Assembly (NCBI RefSeq): GCF_018524365.1
Contig: NZ_JAEKFT010000002.1
Location: forward strand, 124,001-188,000
DNA from: Denitromonas iodatirespirans
GTDB taxonomy: Bacteria > Pseudomonadota > Gammaproteobacteria > Burkholderiales > Rhodocyclaceae
Direction: 5' to 3'
Length of the DNA stretch: 64,000 nt
Under the pieces are notes generated by a model, which saw only the letters and a list, made by a program, of their open reading frames with translations, did no database searches and was not told the origin of the DNA. Both the position numbers and the translations under genes were made by a program. Shown here piece after piece: positions 7,616 through 16,745 of this stretch. Each line of letters opens with the position of its first letter. Within the stretch, counting starts at the first letter, position 1.

Positions 7616-9940
7616 TCATTCCTCGACCAGGGTCACGGTGCGCACGTCGGGCATCTTGGCCAGGTCCATGCGGTACTTGCTGCCGTAGGAGGGCACGTCC
7701 AGTTCGTCCTCGGTGAGGGTCCAGTCGGCGGGCAGGTTCCAGAAGGTCTTGAACTGGTTCAGGAACTTCTCCGACAGGCCGAAGCTGGTGGCGAACATGT
7801 GCTTGACCTGGGCGCTGGCATGCTTGGTGACGATCCGCTCGCGCTCCTCGTGCATCCATTCGCGGGTGGGCACGGCGCGGGCGAGCCGCTCCTTGCGCAC
7901 CTCGGCGCGACGCTTCGCTGTGGCCTCGGCATCGACGCTCCACACCCCCTTGGCGTCCTGACGGATGGCCGCGCCATAGACCTTCTGCGCGTACTCCGGC
8001 AGCAGCCAGGCGTTGTTGAGGTCGCGGGCGATGGCCTCGGGTTCGCGGTCGAGCGGGTCGCCGTAGCCGGGGCCGCCGCGCAGGTAGTTGAGGTACAGGT
8101 CGTAGTTCTCGTAGCAGTCCTCGGTGGTCATGCACTGGTGGTCGCGCTTGACGCGGGCGCCGGCATCGATGTGGCGCTCGTAGTCCGGCGCGTCCGGATT
8201 CACGTCGGCGCCCAGCGGCAGGCTGTCGCCGACCACGATGCGCTGCTCCAGACCCGTCTTGTGGGCTTCGAAGCGGTAGCCGGTGGCCGACGGGTAGCCG
8301 CCCATCAGGCCCCAGTCGCTGTTCATGAAGCCGTTGCCCATGAAGAACATGGTCCAGTCCTGCGCCTTCCACACCATGCGCAGGGTCTCGAAGCCGCAGC
8401 CGCCGCGATACTTGCCGTAGCCGCCGGAGTTGCACTTGGCGTTGCGGCCGAGGTAGAGCAGCGGTTCGGCCATCTCCCAGATCTCGATGTCGCCCATGTC
8501 GCCTTCCGGGTTCCAGATGGCGGCGGCATGGTTGAGGCCGTCCTTGATCGCCGAGGCGCCGGTGCCGCAGGAGGAGGCTTCGAAGGAGTTGACCGCGTGG
8601 ATCTCGCCGTCCTGGTTGATGCCGCCGCCCTGCAGCCAGTTGGAGGTGTTGGCGTTGCCGGCGTTGACCTCTTCCAGGTAGCCGCGGCTGAAGTAGGCCT
8701 GCGAGAGGCCGCGCCACATGGTGGTCCACGCCGAGACCAGGAAGTGCCAGGCGTAGGCGTGGCCGGTGCGGCGGTCGTCCGGGTTGTTCCAGCCGCCCTT
8801 GGGCATGTGGAACTCGGTGCCGTAGTAGGCGCCGTCGTTGATGCGCTGGGTGGGCACCAGGGTCTGCGTCATCATCACCCAGATGCCGCTGGTGAAGGCC
8901 ACCTGGTGGGCGTTGTAGCTGTGCCAGCCCCAGCGGCTGGCGCCCTCGAAATCGAGCCGCCAAGTGCCGTCCTTGCGGATCTCCATCTCCACCGGGGCGT
9001 GCATGATGGTGTCGAGCTTGGCGAAGGCGTTGGAGGTCTGCACGTCCTCGTGGGCGTAGGGCACGTCCACGAAGGCCACCTTGCGGTATTTGCCCGGCAG
9101 GGTCATGGCCTTGAGGCGCGTCGAGAGGCCGCGCCGGCCTTCCTCGATGACCTCGAAGGCGAACTGCTCGTAGGCCTCCAGGCCTTCCTCCTCGATCACT
9201 TCCTCGACCAGGTCGCGGATCATGTGGCAACCGGCGATGCGGGTCTTCTCGTCGAGAATCCAGTACTTGGGCGTGCGCACCGAGCGCTGGGACTCATGCA
9301 GCCAGTCGCGCAGCGGCGTGTCGTTCACCCCGGTCTTGCGGCAGGTGATCATGTAGCCGTCGCCGAAGCGCTGGGTCTGGCCGGTGGACATCGAGCCCGG
9401 GGTCACCGCGCCGGTGTCGATCACATGGGTGACGCCGCCGACCCAGCCGATCAGCTTGCCCTGGACGAAGATCGGCACGATGGTGGCGATGTCGCAGGGG
9501 TGCACATTGCCGATCGAGCAGTCGTTGTTGGTGAACATGTCACCGGGGTTGATGCCGGGGTTGGCCTCCCAGTTGTTCTCGATCATGTACTTGATCGCGG
9601 CGCCCATGGTGCCGACATGGATGATGATGCCGGTGGAGGTGAGCACGCAGTCGCCGGCGGCGTTGTAGAGGGTGAAGCACAGCTCGCCCTCCTGCTCGAC
9701 GATCGGGCTGGCGGCGATCTTCTTGGCCGTCTCGCGCGCATGCACCAGGCCGCCGCGCAGCTTGGAAAACAGCTTCTCGTAGCGGATCGGGTCGGCCTCG
9801 CGCAGCGCTAGCGTCTCGAGCCCGTTGTAGTGGCCGCTCTCCTTCGTGCGTTCGAGGATCGCGTCCCGGTATTGCTTCAGAGTCTGGCCGGTGCCAAGCA
9901 GGTTGGCGAAGCCGGTTTCCTTGTGGGTCATCATGTTCAT
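7616..9940 (-). CDS. acxB: Acetone carboxylase alpha subunit (HyuB-type)
   Basis: A 774-residue protein of the hydantoinase B/oxoprolinase-B superfamily, with the full length of the large acetone carboxylase subunit. Diagnostic stretches include GELCFTLYNAAGDCVLTSTGIIIHVG near residue 100 and the metal-binding region around FTNNDCSIGNVHPCDI. The larger open frame begins at 10285, but that part overlaps acxA in another frame. The true start is ATG 9940 (MNMMTHKETG), with AGGAG six bases upstream. It begins 10 bp after the acxA stop, so the two are translated as a pair. Confidence 0.95.
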   Translation of the reverse strand: MNMMTHKETGFANLLGTGQTLKQYRDAILERTKESGHYNGLETLALREADPIRYEKLFSKLRGGLVHARETAKKIAASPIVEQEGELCFTLYNAAGDCVLTSTGIIIHVGTMGAAIKYMIENNWEANPGINPGDMFTNNDCSIGNVHPCDIATIVPIFVQGKLIGWVGGVTHVIDTGAVTPGSMSTGQTQRFGDGYMITCRKTGVNDTPLRDWLHESQRSVRTPKYWILDEKTRIAGCHMIRDLVEEVIEEEGLEAYEQFAFEVIEEGRRGLSTRLKAMTLPGKYRKVAFVDVPYAHEDVQTSNAFAKLDTIMHAPVEMEIRKDGTWRLDFEGASRWGWHSYNAHQVAFTSGIWVMMTQTLVPTQRINDGAYYGTEFHMPKGGWNNPDDRRTGHAYAWHFLVSAWTTMWRGLSQAYFSRGYLEEVNAGNANTSNWLQGGGINQDGEIHAVNSFEASSCGTGASAIKDGLNHAAAIWNPEGDMGDIEIWEMAEPLLYLGRNAKCNSGGYGKYRGGCGFETLRMVWKAQDWTMFFMGNGFMNSDWGLMGGYPSATGYRFEAHKTGLEQRIVVGDSLPLGADVNPDAPDYERHIDAGARVKRDHQCMTTEDCYENYDLYLNYLRGGPGYGDPLDREPEAIARDLNNAWLLPEYAQKVYGAAIRQDAKGVWSVDAEATAKRRAEVRKERLARAVPTREWMHEERERIVTKHASAQVKHMFATSFGLSEKFLNQFKTFWNLPADWTLTEDELDVPSYGSKYRMDLAKMPDVRTVTLVEE

Positions 9941-9950
9941 GGTTGTCTCC

Positions 9951-12107
9951 TCACTTGCCTTGAATTTCGCGCAGGTGGAACAGGCGATGCTTGTCGAGCC
10001 GGGTGGCGAAACCGTTGGGCACGACGAAGGTGGTGGCGTCGGATTCGATGATGGCCGGGCCGGTGATCTCGTTGCCGGGCTTGAGCGCTTCCATCTTCCA
10101 CAGCACCGCATCGACCCATTGCTTGTTGCGGTAGAACGGGCGGGTGCCCAGATGCGCTTCCGGCGGCGGGGTCGGGCCGGCTTCCTCGTCCTCGGGCAGG
10201 GAGGGCTTCTGCACCGTGACCAGGCCGCGCATGATGGCGCCGGTGACCGAGAAGCCCAGCTCCGGCGAGCGTGCCGAGCTGGCATAGACGCGCGAGTAGG
10301 TCTCCTCGTAGGCCTCGACCATCTTGTCCCAGTCGGCGGCGGTGGCCGCGCCGGTGATCGGCGAGTCGATCTCCAGGTCGTTGAGTTGGCCCATGTACTG
10401 CATGCGGTAACCGGGGCGCAGGATCACGTCTTCGGGCTTGAAGCCGTTGATGACGAATTCCTCGATGACCTTGGCCGCCAGTTCCTCCCAGGCGGCCTGG
10501 ATGGTCTGGCTGGCGGCGACTTTCTCGTCGTCGCTGCCATGCTGCGGCACGGCCACGTCCACGCTCTTGTCGTAGCGGTATTCGAAGTCGGCGCAGGCGC
10601 AGCCGAAGGCCGAGAAGCCCGCCGCCCAGGCCGGCACGATCACATCCTTGAAGCCGGCGCCCTCGGTGTAGCCGTAGGTGTGCACCGGGCCGGCGCCGCC
10701 GTAGGAGAAGCACACGAAGTCGGCCGCGTTGTAGCCCTTGGCGCTGATGTTGGCGCGCAGGTAGTCACGCAGCTGCAGGTCGAGCAGCTCGATCACGCCG
10801 GCGGCAGCATCTTCCACCGACAGGCCGAGCGGGTCGGCGATCTGCGCCTTGATGTGTTGGCGGGCGCGCTCCACGTCCAGCGTGATGGCGCCGCCGAGGA
10901 AGTTGTCCGGGTTCAGGTAGCCGAGCACCACATGGCAGTCGGACACCGACACCGTGTCCAGCCCGCTCTCCGGCCAGCAGGTGCCGACCCGGTAGCCGGC
11001 CGAATCCGGCCCCAGCTTGATGCCGCCGCTGTAGGGGTCGATGCGCACGAAGCTGCCGGCGCCGGCACCCACCGAGTCCATCGCCACCAGCGGCAGGGAG
11101 AGCACCAGGCGCGCCATATCCGGGTCGGACATGATCGAGAACTTGCCCTTGGTGATCAGCGCCATGTCGAAGGAGGTGCCGCCGATGTCGGAGCAGGCGA
11201 TGTTCTCGTAGCCCAGGGTCTCGCCCAGTAGCTTGGAGCCGATCACCCCGCCGATGGGGCCTGAGACGATGGTGCGCGCCAGCTCCTTGGCCTTCCACGA
11301 GATCGTGCCGCCATGGGTGGCCATGACCCGCAGGTCGAACTTGGCGCCGTGTTTCTTGAAGCGGTCGCTCACCTTCTTGAGCGTCTGGCGCGAGGGCTCG
11401 GCCGCATAGGCCTCGAGCACCGTGGTGTTCATGCGGTGGCTCTCCTTGCGCGAGGGGTAGTAGTCCACCGAGGCGAACACCGGGAGGTCCACGCCCAGCG
11501 CCTTGAGTTCTTCGCGGCACACATCGCGGGCGCGCTTCTCGCTCGCTTCGTTCTTGTGGGATTGCAGCAGGCAGATGACGATCGCCTGGGCGCCGGCTTC
11601 CACCAGCTCGCGCGTGGCTTGGCGGACCTCGTGCTCGCGCAGCGGAATCACCACCTCGCCCTGCACGTCGGTGCGCTCGGTCACGCCGCGGGTGCGCGAC
11701 AGCGGCACCAGCGGATCGTCATAGCGGTGGGTGTTGAGGTGGATGCGGTCTTCGAGGGCATAGCCGAGATAGCTCTGGATCGCCCGGCCCATCGAGTGCA
11801 CCTGCTCGAAGCCCTTGTTGCAGATCAGGCCCACGTCCAGGCCCTTGCGCTGCACCACCCGGTTGAGCATGGCGGTGCCCGAATACACGCAGGTGACCAA
11901 CTCCGGATAGACCTGATCGACGTTGCGCGCCCAGTGGGCCAGCGCGTCCTCGGACGAGTTGAAGATGGCGAGCGATTCGTCCGCCGGGTTGCTTTGCGCC
12001 TTGCCGACCACGAAGCGGCCGTCTTCGCGCACGAAGAAGGTATCGGTCATCGTGCCGCCGGCATCGATCCCCATCACCTCCACGCGAGATGCAGTCTGGA
12101 CTTCCAT
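9951..12107 (-). CDS. acxA: Acetone carboxylase beta subunit (HyuA-type)
   Basis: A 718-residue hydantoinase A/acetone carboxylase protein. The N-terminal phosphate-binding motif GIDAGGTMTDTFF is at residues 13-25, and a second ASKHA-type motif ACSDIGGTSFDMALI lies about 300 residues in. This subunit is thought to handle the ATP-dependent phosphorylation chemistry. It is the first gene of the operon. The start was taken at ATG 12107, with GGAG six bases upstream, rather than the longer frame to 12512, because the family begins shortly before the GGT motif and a sigma-54 promoter lies between. Confidence 0.95.
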   Translation of the reverse strand: MEVQTASRVEVMGIDAGGTMTDTFFVREDGRFVVGKAQSNPADESLAIFNSSEDALAHWARNVDQVYPELVTCVYSGTAMLNRVVQRKGLDVGLICNKGFEQVHSMGRAIQSYLGYALEDRIHLNTHRYDDPLVPLSRTRGVTERTDVQGEVVIPLREHEVRQATRELVEAGAQAIVICLLQSHKNEASEKRARDVCREELKALGVDLPVFASVDYYPSRKESHRMNTTVLEAYAAEPSRQTLKKVSDRFKKHGAKFDLRVMATHGGTISWKAKELARTIVSGPIGGVIGSKLLGETLGYENIACSDIGGTSFDMALITKGKFSIMSDPDMARLVLSLPLVAMDSVGAGAGSFVRIDPYSGGIKLGPDSAGYRVGTCWPESGLDTVSVSDCHVVLGYLNPDNFLGGAITLDVERARQHIKAQIADPLGLSVEDAAAGVIELLDLQLRDYLRANISAKGYNAADFVCFSYGGAGPVHTYGYTEGAGFKDVIVPAWAAGFSAFGCACADFEYRYDKSVDVAVPQHGSDDEKVAASQTIQAAWEELAAKVIEEFVINGFKPEDVILRPGYRMQYMGQLNDLEIDSPITGAATAADWDKMVEAYEETYSRVYASSARSPELGFSVTGAIMRGLVTVQKPSLPEDEEAGPTPPPEAHLGTRPFYRNKQWVDAVLWKMEALKPGNEITGPAIIESDATTFVVPNGFATRLDKHRLFHLREIQGK

Positions 12108-12170
12108 GTTTGTCTCCATTCCGTTTTTTTCGATGGCGGTGCGCAGATGGCGCCGCACCGACTTCTCCTT

Positions 12171-12186
12171 CGCAATGGCTGTGCCC
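12171..12186 (-). promoter_or_regulatory. Sigma-54 (-24/-12) promoter of acxA
   Basis: On the minus strand the site reads GGGCACAGCCATTGCG. The invariant GG-N10-GC spacing is exact, and GGCAC-N5-TTGC matches the consensus apart from the flanking bases. The predicted start is near 12160, leaving a leader of about 53 bp before acxA. An enhancer-binding protein encoded in the same module supports the call. Confidence 0.7.
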
Positions 12187-12305
12187 GGGCGCGCATGCTG
12201 CCGCGCAGCATCGGCGCCCAGGCGCGGCTGACGGCGGCCTGCGCCTTGGCACCCACTGCAGCGCAGCACGATGCCGCGGCGCGCGGCGGCGATCAGAAAG
12301 ACGAT

Positions 12306-12325
12306 GAACGGACGGAAATCGAACG
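12306..12325 (-). promoter_or_regulatory. Proposed AcxR enhancer upstream of acxA
   Basis: On the minus strand this is CGTTCGATTTCCGTCCGTTC, which differs at one position from the copy at 3861-3880. It sits roughly 146-165 bp upstream of the predicted acxA start, a usual enhancer distance. Only one copy is seen here, against an inverted pair upstream of acxR. The rest of the 423-bp gap between acxA and the gene at 12531 is GC-rich, with no ORF I can support and no clear IHF site. Confidence 0.55.
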
Positions 12326-12530
12326 TACGATGGCGCGGGCGCCGGGCATGGGCGGCCGGCGTTGTGGCGATGACCGGTATCGGGATGCAAGACGCACGGG
12401 CGCGGGTTGAGAATTGCACGGTGTCGTTGCGGGGCCGCCACCGCGGCCGGCGACAGGCAAGCGCCGGCATGCGGAAACGGCGGCGCCTGTGCGAAGATCC
12501 GGGCTGCCCCATGATGAACGACGCGCCACC

Positions 12531-12818
12531 ATGATCCGCTCACTGCTCAAATTCGCCGCCATCCTGATCGTCATCGCCGCCGCCGGCGTTTTGCTCAACC
12601 CCTCGCCGGAAAAGCATCGCGACACCATCCGCGACGAGCTGGCCGCGCGCAGCGAGGTGGCGAAGCTGCTGCAACTCGGCCGCGTCGCCGCCTTCTTCTC
12701 CGAGTACCACGCCTTCGGCGTCGGCTCCTACACCACCGTCAACGACAAGGTGGTGTCCATCGGCGCCTTCGGCATGGTGTTCGTACGCGAGAACGCGGCG
12801 CTGAAGAAAGAATTCTGA
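12531..12818 (+). CDS. Small membrane-anchored protein, DUF4359-like
   Basis: A 95-residue protein. An N-terminal hydrophobic segment (residues 3-22) ends in LLNPSPEKHRD, followed by a short charged helix and a glycine-rich tail (FGVGSYTTVNDKVVSIGAFGMVFV). This resembles the DUF4359 pattern of a membrane anchor followed by a compact periplasmic part. I cannot assign a function. The start at ATG 12531 has no clear ribosome binding site, but the hydrophobic N-terminus fits. It is divergent from acxA and shares its 423-bp upstream region. Confidence 0.6.
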   Translation: MIRSLLKFAAILIVIAAAGVLLNPSPEKHRDTIRDELAARSEVAKLLQLGRVAAFFSEYHAFGVGSYTTVNDKVVSIGAFGMVFVRENAALKKEF

Positions 12819-12924
12819 CTCTGGGCATGCCGCCCGAGGCGGCGTGCCCAGGTCGTGCTTTGCGGGGGATCGGCGCGATCGATCGGCGGACCTTGCGTGC
12901 GCCGTTTGCCGACCGGTAGCGGCC

Positions 12925-13245
12925 TCAGGTGCTGCCGTCGCCGTGGTCGAGCGCCCTCAGAAACCGCGCCCGCGCCGCCGCCAGCGCCATCCGTCCCGAC
13001 TCGTCCACCAGCCGCATCGCCGTGCCGTGATAGGCCTCGAAGGCGGCCAGCACCGCATCGGCGTCCACCGACCGCGCGGCCTTGGGCGGCGGCGGGGCTT
13101 CGCCGTCGACGGCTTTGAGCACGGCGAACTTGGGGATGAACACCGAGCCGCCTTTTTCGGTGGCGCCGGTCATGGGGCCGGTCTTGGTGAGGATCTTGCC
13201 CTGGTATTCGAAGCGGGCGCCGAGGGGGAGCTGGTTGAGTTTCAT
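12925..13245 (-). CDS. Conserved hypothetical protein, 106 residues
   Basis: The protein starts MKLNQLPLGARFEYQGKILTKTGPMT, a small beta-rich fold. A proline-rich linker (EAPPPPKAARS) and a C-terminal helix with many alanines and arginines follow. There are no transmembrane segments or catalytic motifs. The N-terminal phrase resembles short proteins that describe an mRNA- or ligand-binding beta-barrel, but I cannot name the family. It begins 5 bp after the DM13 gene, so the two form one transcription unit. Confidence 0.55.
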   Translation of the reverse strand: MKLNQLPLGARFEYQGKILTKTGPMTGATEKGGSVFIPKFAVLKAVDGEAPPPPKAARSVDADAVLAAFEAYHGTAMRLVDESGRMALAAARARFLRALDHGDGST

Positions 13246-13250
13246 GGCGG

Positions 13251-13721
13251 TCAGCGGTACTTGGCCGCCGTGATGAACTGGCCGAAGGTTTCGCACCAGA
13301 CGATGGCGGTGGTGTATTGCGCCGGGTCGATGTCGGGGGGCACGTCGACCACGAAGTTGTCGAAGGTGCGCACATGGCCGACATGCACCAGCGTGGGTTT
13401 GAGCCGCTTGAACTCGGCTTCGGTCTCGATGAAGGTGGGCGAGAGGTAGAGCCGGTAGTCGGGCCCCGGCGCGACCCGGCCTTCCAGGGCGATGGCGTGC
13501 GCGCTCACCTGCAGTGTGCCCTCGCCCCAGTGCAGGGCGTCGCTGTCCTTGAGGTCGCGGCTGAAGCGGCCGGTGAACATGGCGTTGCCGACACGCTGGC
13601 GTGCCTGCTCGGCGCTGGGGGCGTCGGGGGCGGTGAGGATGGGCAGCACATAGATGCCGGCGGCGAAGCCCGCGAACAGGGCGAGGCCGTGGCTGGCGAG
13701 GAGCAGGATCAGGCGTTTCAT
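13251..13721 (-). CDS. Membrane-anchored DM13 domain protein
   Basis: A 156-residue protein with an N-terminal hydrophobic anchor or signal (residues 3-30). A DM13-type domain follows: GxFSRDLKDSDALHWGEGTLQV, then PDYRLYLSP, and the terminal IVWCETFGQFITAAKY with its conserved Trp-Cys. DM13 domains are proposed to carry a redox-active cysteine, in this case the WC near residue 142. The protein probably faces the periplasm. First gene of a two-gene unit with the 106-residue protein downstream. Confidence 0.7.
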   Translation of the reverse strand: MKRLILLLASHGLALFAGFAAGIYVLPILTAPDAPSAEQARQRVGNAMFTGRFSRDLKDSDALHWGEGTLQVSAHAIALEGRVAPGPDYRLYLSPTFIETEAEFKRLKPTLVHVGHVRTFDNFVVDVPPDIDPAQYTTAIVWCETFGQFITAAKYR

Positions 13722-13864
13722 GGGGAGCCCCCGTCGATTCCGGTGAGTTCGGTGCTGTCGTTACGCCGCCGGCCCGGGCCGGCGGTCGAGTCGGCATGCG
13801 CCAGGGCGCAGTGCTGCCGAGCTTATCAAATCGTGTGCCCTTCGCGGGGGCTGCCGCGGCGGCC

Positions 13865-14614
13865 CTACGCCTTTTCGCTGAAGTCGGCCTGGCCGATCCG
13901 CCAGTAGGACGACACCCGCATGGCTTCGCGCGGCAGTTGCCATTGCCGGGTGAGCACGTCGCGCAGCCGGGCCATGGCGGACGCTTCGCCGGCGCCCCAG
14001 GCGAAGCCGTCGCCTTCGGGCCGGGCGAGGGCTTGCACGGCGTCGATGAGGGCGTCGGCGTCGGCAACCCATAGCAGCGTCAGCGCAGCGGCGCTGTGGA
14101 GGTGGCGGCGGTCGGCGGTCGGGGCCTGGATCACGGCGAGCACCCGGCTGTGCGCGGGCATCTCCTCGATGCGCCGGTGGATGGCCGGCAGGGCGCTGGC
14201 GTCGCCGACCAGCAGGTGCCAGTCGTAGTCGGTGGGCACGCACATCGAGCCCTTGGGACCGGCGATGGTCACCGTCTGGCCGGCCTGCGCGCGGCGGGCC
14301 CAGCGGCCGGCCGGGCCGTCGTCGTGCAGGGCGAATTCGAGGGTCAGTTCGCCGCGCGCGGCATCGTAGTGGCGCGGGGTGTAGTCGCGCCGCACACGGG
14401 TGCCGTCTTCGTCGTCAAAGACGAACTTCACATGGTCGTCGAAGCCGTCGGAGCGAAAGTCCGCCAGCGACGTGCCCGAGAAGGTCACGCGGGCGAAGCC
14501 GGGGGTCGGTCGTTCGACGCGGTCGACGACGACCTCACGGAAACGCAGTTCGTGACGGATGCGCTGGATGCGTCGGGGTGGCGCGGACGAGGCCGATGGG
14601 GATTGGGGGTGCAT
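13865..14614 (-). CDS. Siderophore-interacting protein (FAD-dependent ferric-siderophore reductase)
   Basis: A 249-residue SIP/ViuB-family protein. The FAD-binding motif RDYTPRHYD is at about residues 76-84, after a ferredoxin-reductase-type beta-barrel. GPKGSMCVP and the second SIP domain (DWHLLVGDASALPAIHRRIEEMP) complete the family layout. It ends in VSSYWRIGQADF, a typical SIP C-terminus. These cytoplasmic enzymes reduce ferric siderophores to release iron. The gene is divergent from a MarR regulator and shares two 13-bp operator-like repeats with it, so it is probably controlled by that regulator. Confidence 0.88.
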   Translation of the reverse strand: MHPQSPSASSAPPRRIQRIRHELRFREVVVDRVERPTPGFARVTFSGTSLADFRSDGFDDHVKFVFDDEDGTRVRRDYTPRHYDAARGELTLEFALHDDGPAGRWARRAQAGQTVTIAGPKGSMCVPTDYDWHLLVGDASALPAIHRRIEEMPAHSRVLAVIQAPTADRRHLHSAAALTLLWVADADALIDAVQALARPEGDGFAWGAGEASAMARLRDVLTRQWQLPREAMRVSSYWRIGQADFSEKA

Positions 14615-14629
14615 GGCAAGGCCTTTTTG

Positions 14630-14673
14630 TTGATAATGTCAAGCAATATCTGCGATGTAATTGATAATGTCAA
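14630..14673. promoter_or_regulatory. Two identical 13-bp operator sites between the SIP gene and marR
   Basis: TTGATAATGTCAA occurs at 14630-14642 and again at 14661-14673, 31 bp apart (three helical turns). Each copy is an imperfect palindrome (TTGA-N5-TCAA), as expected for a MarR dimer. The second copy contains the predicted ATG of marR, so binding would block its own expression as well as the divergent reductase. Confidence 0.65.
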
Positions 14674-15122
14674 CCAATTCTCCTGTCGAACCGTCCCCCG
14701 ATCACGTGATGGATGCCGTCCATGAGGTCATGCACCTGTTTCGCGCGATGCAGTACCGGGTCTTGCGCGAGACGCCGCATGAGCTCTCCCACATGGAGTT
14801 CAAGGTGCTTGCCTACTTCGCCCGTCATCCGGGCGCGACGCTGAGCGACCTGGTGCTCCATGCCTCGCGCGACAAGGCCCAGATCGCCCGTCTGATCGCC
14901 GGTTTGCGCACCAAGGCGCTGCTCGAGGCCGAGGCCGACCCGAAGGATCGGCGCACCTCCCGCGTGCGGGTGACCGCCGCGGGCGCGCGGGTTCACGCGC
15001 TGCTGGAGGCGCAAAGCCACGCGCTGGCGGTGCGCGCCGTGGCGGGGCTGGACGATGCGGAGGCGCGCAGGCTGCTGGCCCTGCTCGACCGCGTGCGGCG
15101 CAATCTTCTCGACGCCGGTTAG
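14667..15122 (+). CDS. MarR-family transcriptional regulator
   Basis: A 151-residue winged-helix protein. The recognition helix region is DLVLHASRDKAQIARLIAGLRTKALL, and the wing signature DPKDRRTSRVRVTAAG is typical of MarR. N- and C-terminal helices would form the dimer interface. The ATG at 14667 lies inside an operator copy and has no clear ribosome binding site. Either the mRNA is nearly leaderless or translation starts at ATG 14709. Pairing with an SIP reductase is unusual, because such genes are more often controlled by Fur or PadR-type proteins; an iron- or redox-linked ligand is inference. Confidence 0.82.
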   Translation: MSTNSPVEPSPDHVMDAVHEVMHLFRAMQYRVLRETPHELSHMEFKVLAYFARHPGATLSDLVLHASRDKAQIARLIAGLRTKALLEAEADPKDRRTSRVRVTAAGARVHALLEAQSHALAVRAVAGLDDAEARRLLALLDRVRRNLLDAG

Positions 15123-15198
15123 CGCCGCGTATCCCGCCTGCGCCATTGGATGGCGTGCCGAGGGTGCTCTGGCGGGCGCAGAGACGCGGATCGCCGTA

Positions 15199-15221
15199 TT
15201 CTGCCCGCCAGATTGGCAGAA
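15199..15221. promoter_or_regulatory. Inverted repeat upstream of the small Cys-rich ORF and hppD
   Basis: TTCTGCC (15199-15205) and GGCAGAA (15215-15221) are perfect arms separated by 9 bp. The placement, 70-90 bp upstream of the next ORF, suits an operator. No adjacent regulator other than the MarR gene is available. Confidence 0.3.
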
Positions 15222-15289
15222 CATTGCGTGGCGTGCGCCATACACTGTGAGCATCTGCCGCAAGAGCAGAACACCCCACAGGAGGAGAC

Positions 15290-15538
15290 ATGGCCATCGC
15301 GCCCCATGCAGTGCCCACCCCGCCACCGGCCGGCGCGCCGGTGTCGCGTTCGCGCGTCTGCCGGCCCGGTCAATGCCGTTGCGGCTGCTGTGCGTCGCGC
15401 CTGCTGTCCTGCGTGCTGACCCTCACCGCCCGCCTGCGTGGCTCGGCCGGCGCCTCGCAACGGCGCACCGCCTTGTGCCGGGGCGAGCACCTGGCGCGCA
15501 GCGTGCGCGGCCTGCCGGGGGCACCTCCGGCGGCCTGA
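15290..15538 (+). CDS. Small cysteine-rich ORF ahead of hppD
   Basis: An 82-codon ORF with a very strong ribosome binding site (AGGAGGAG, four bases before ATG). The peptide is proline-rich at the start, then has a cysteine cluster at C24, C29, C31, C33, C34 and C41 ([20 protein letters not shown]), and is arginine-rich and basic. I recognise no family. The cluster could bind metal, or the ORF could be a leader whose translation affects hppD 58 bp downstream. GC-rich DNA easily yields chance ORFs, so the ribosome binding site is the main evidence. Confidence 0.4.
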   Translation: MAIAPHAVPTPPPAGAPVSRSRVCRPGQCRCGCCASRLLSCVLTLTARLRGSAGASQRRTALCRGEHLARSVRGLPGAPPAA

Positions 15539-15596
15539 TCGATCCAACCCCTTATCACCGCATGCGCGGTCCCCGGATCTATCAGGAGTTTTTGAC

Positions 15597-16673
<1,077 letters not shown>

Positions 16674-16688
16674 GGCGAGCCAAAGCAG

Positions 16689-16728
16689 ACGGCCCGGACA
16701 CCGGTTGTGCCGGTGGTCGGGCCGTTTT
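16689..16728 (+). terminator. Rho-independent terminator after hppD
   Basis: The arms ACGGCCCGGACACCGG and CCGGTGGTCGGGCCGT pair with only two mismatched positions around a short loop, followed by TTTT. It separates hppD from the convergent PEP-CTERM gene. Confidence 0.8.
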
Positions 16729-16745
16729 GCGTGGACCGCCGTGCT

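Noticed and set aside
12251-12268. TGGCACCCACTGC as a plus-strand sigma-54 site for the DUF4359-like gene
   Set aside because: GG and GC are separated by 8 bases, not 10, so the invariant spacing fails.
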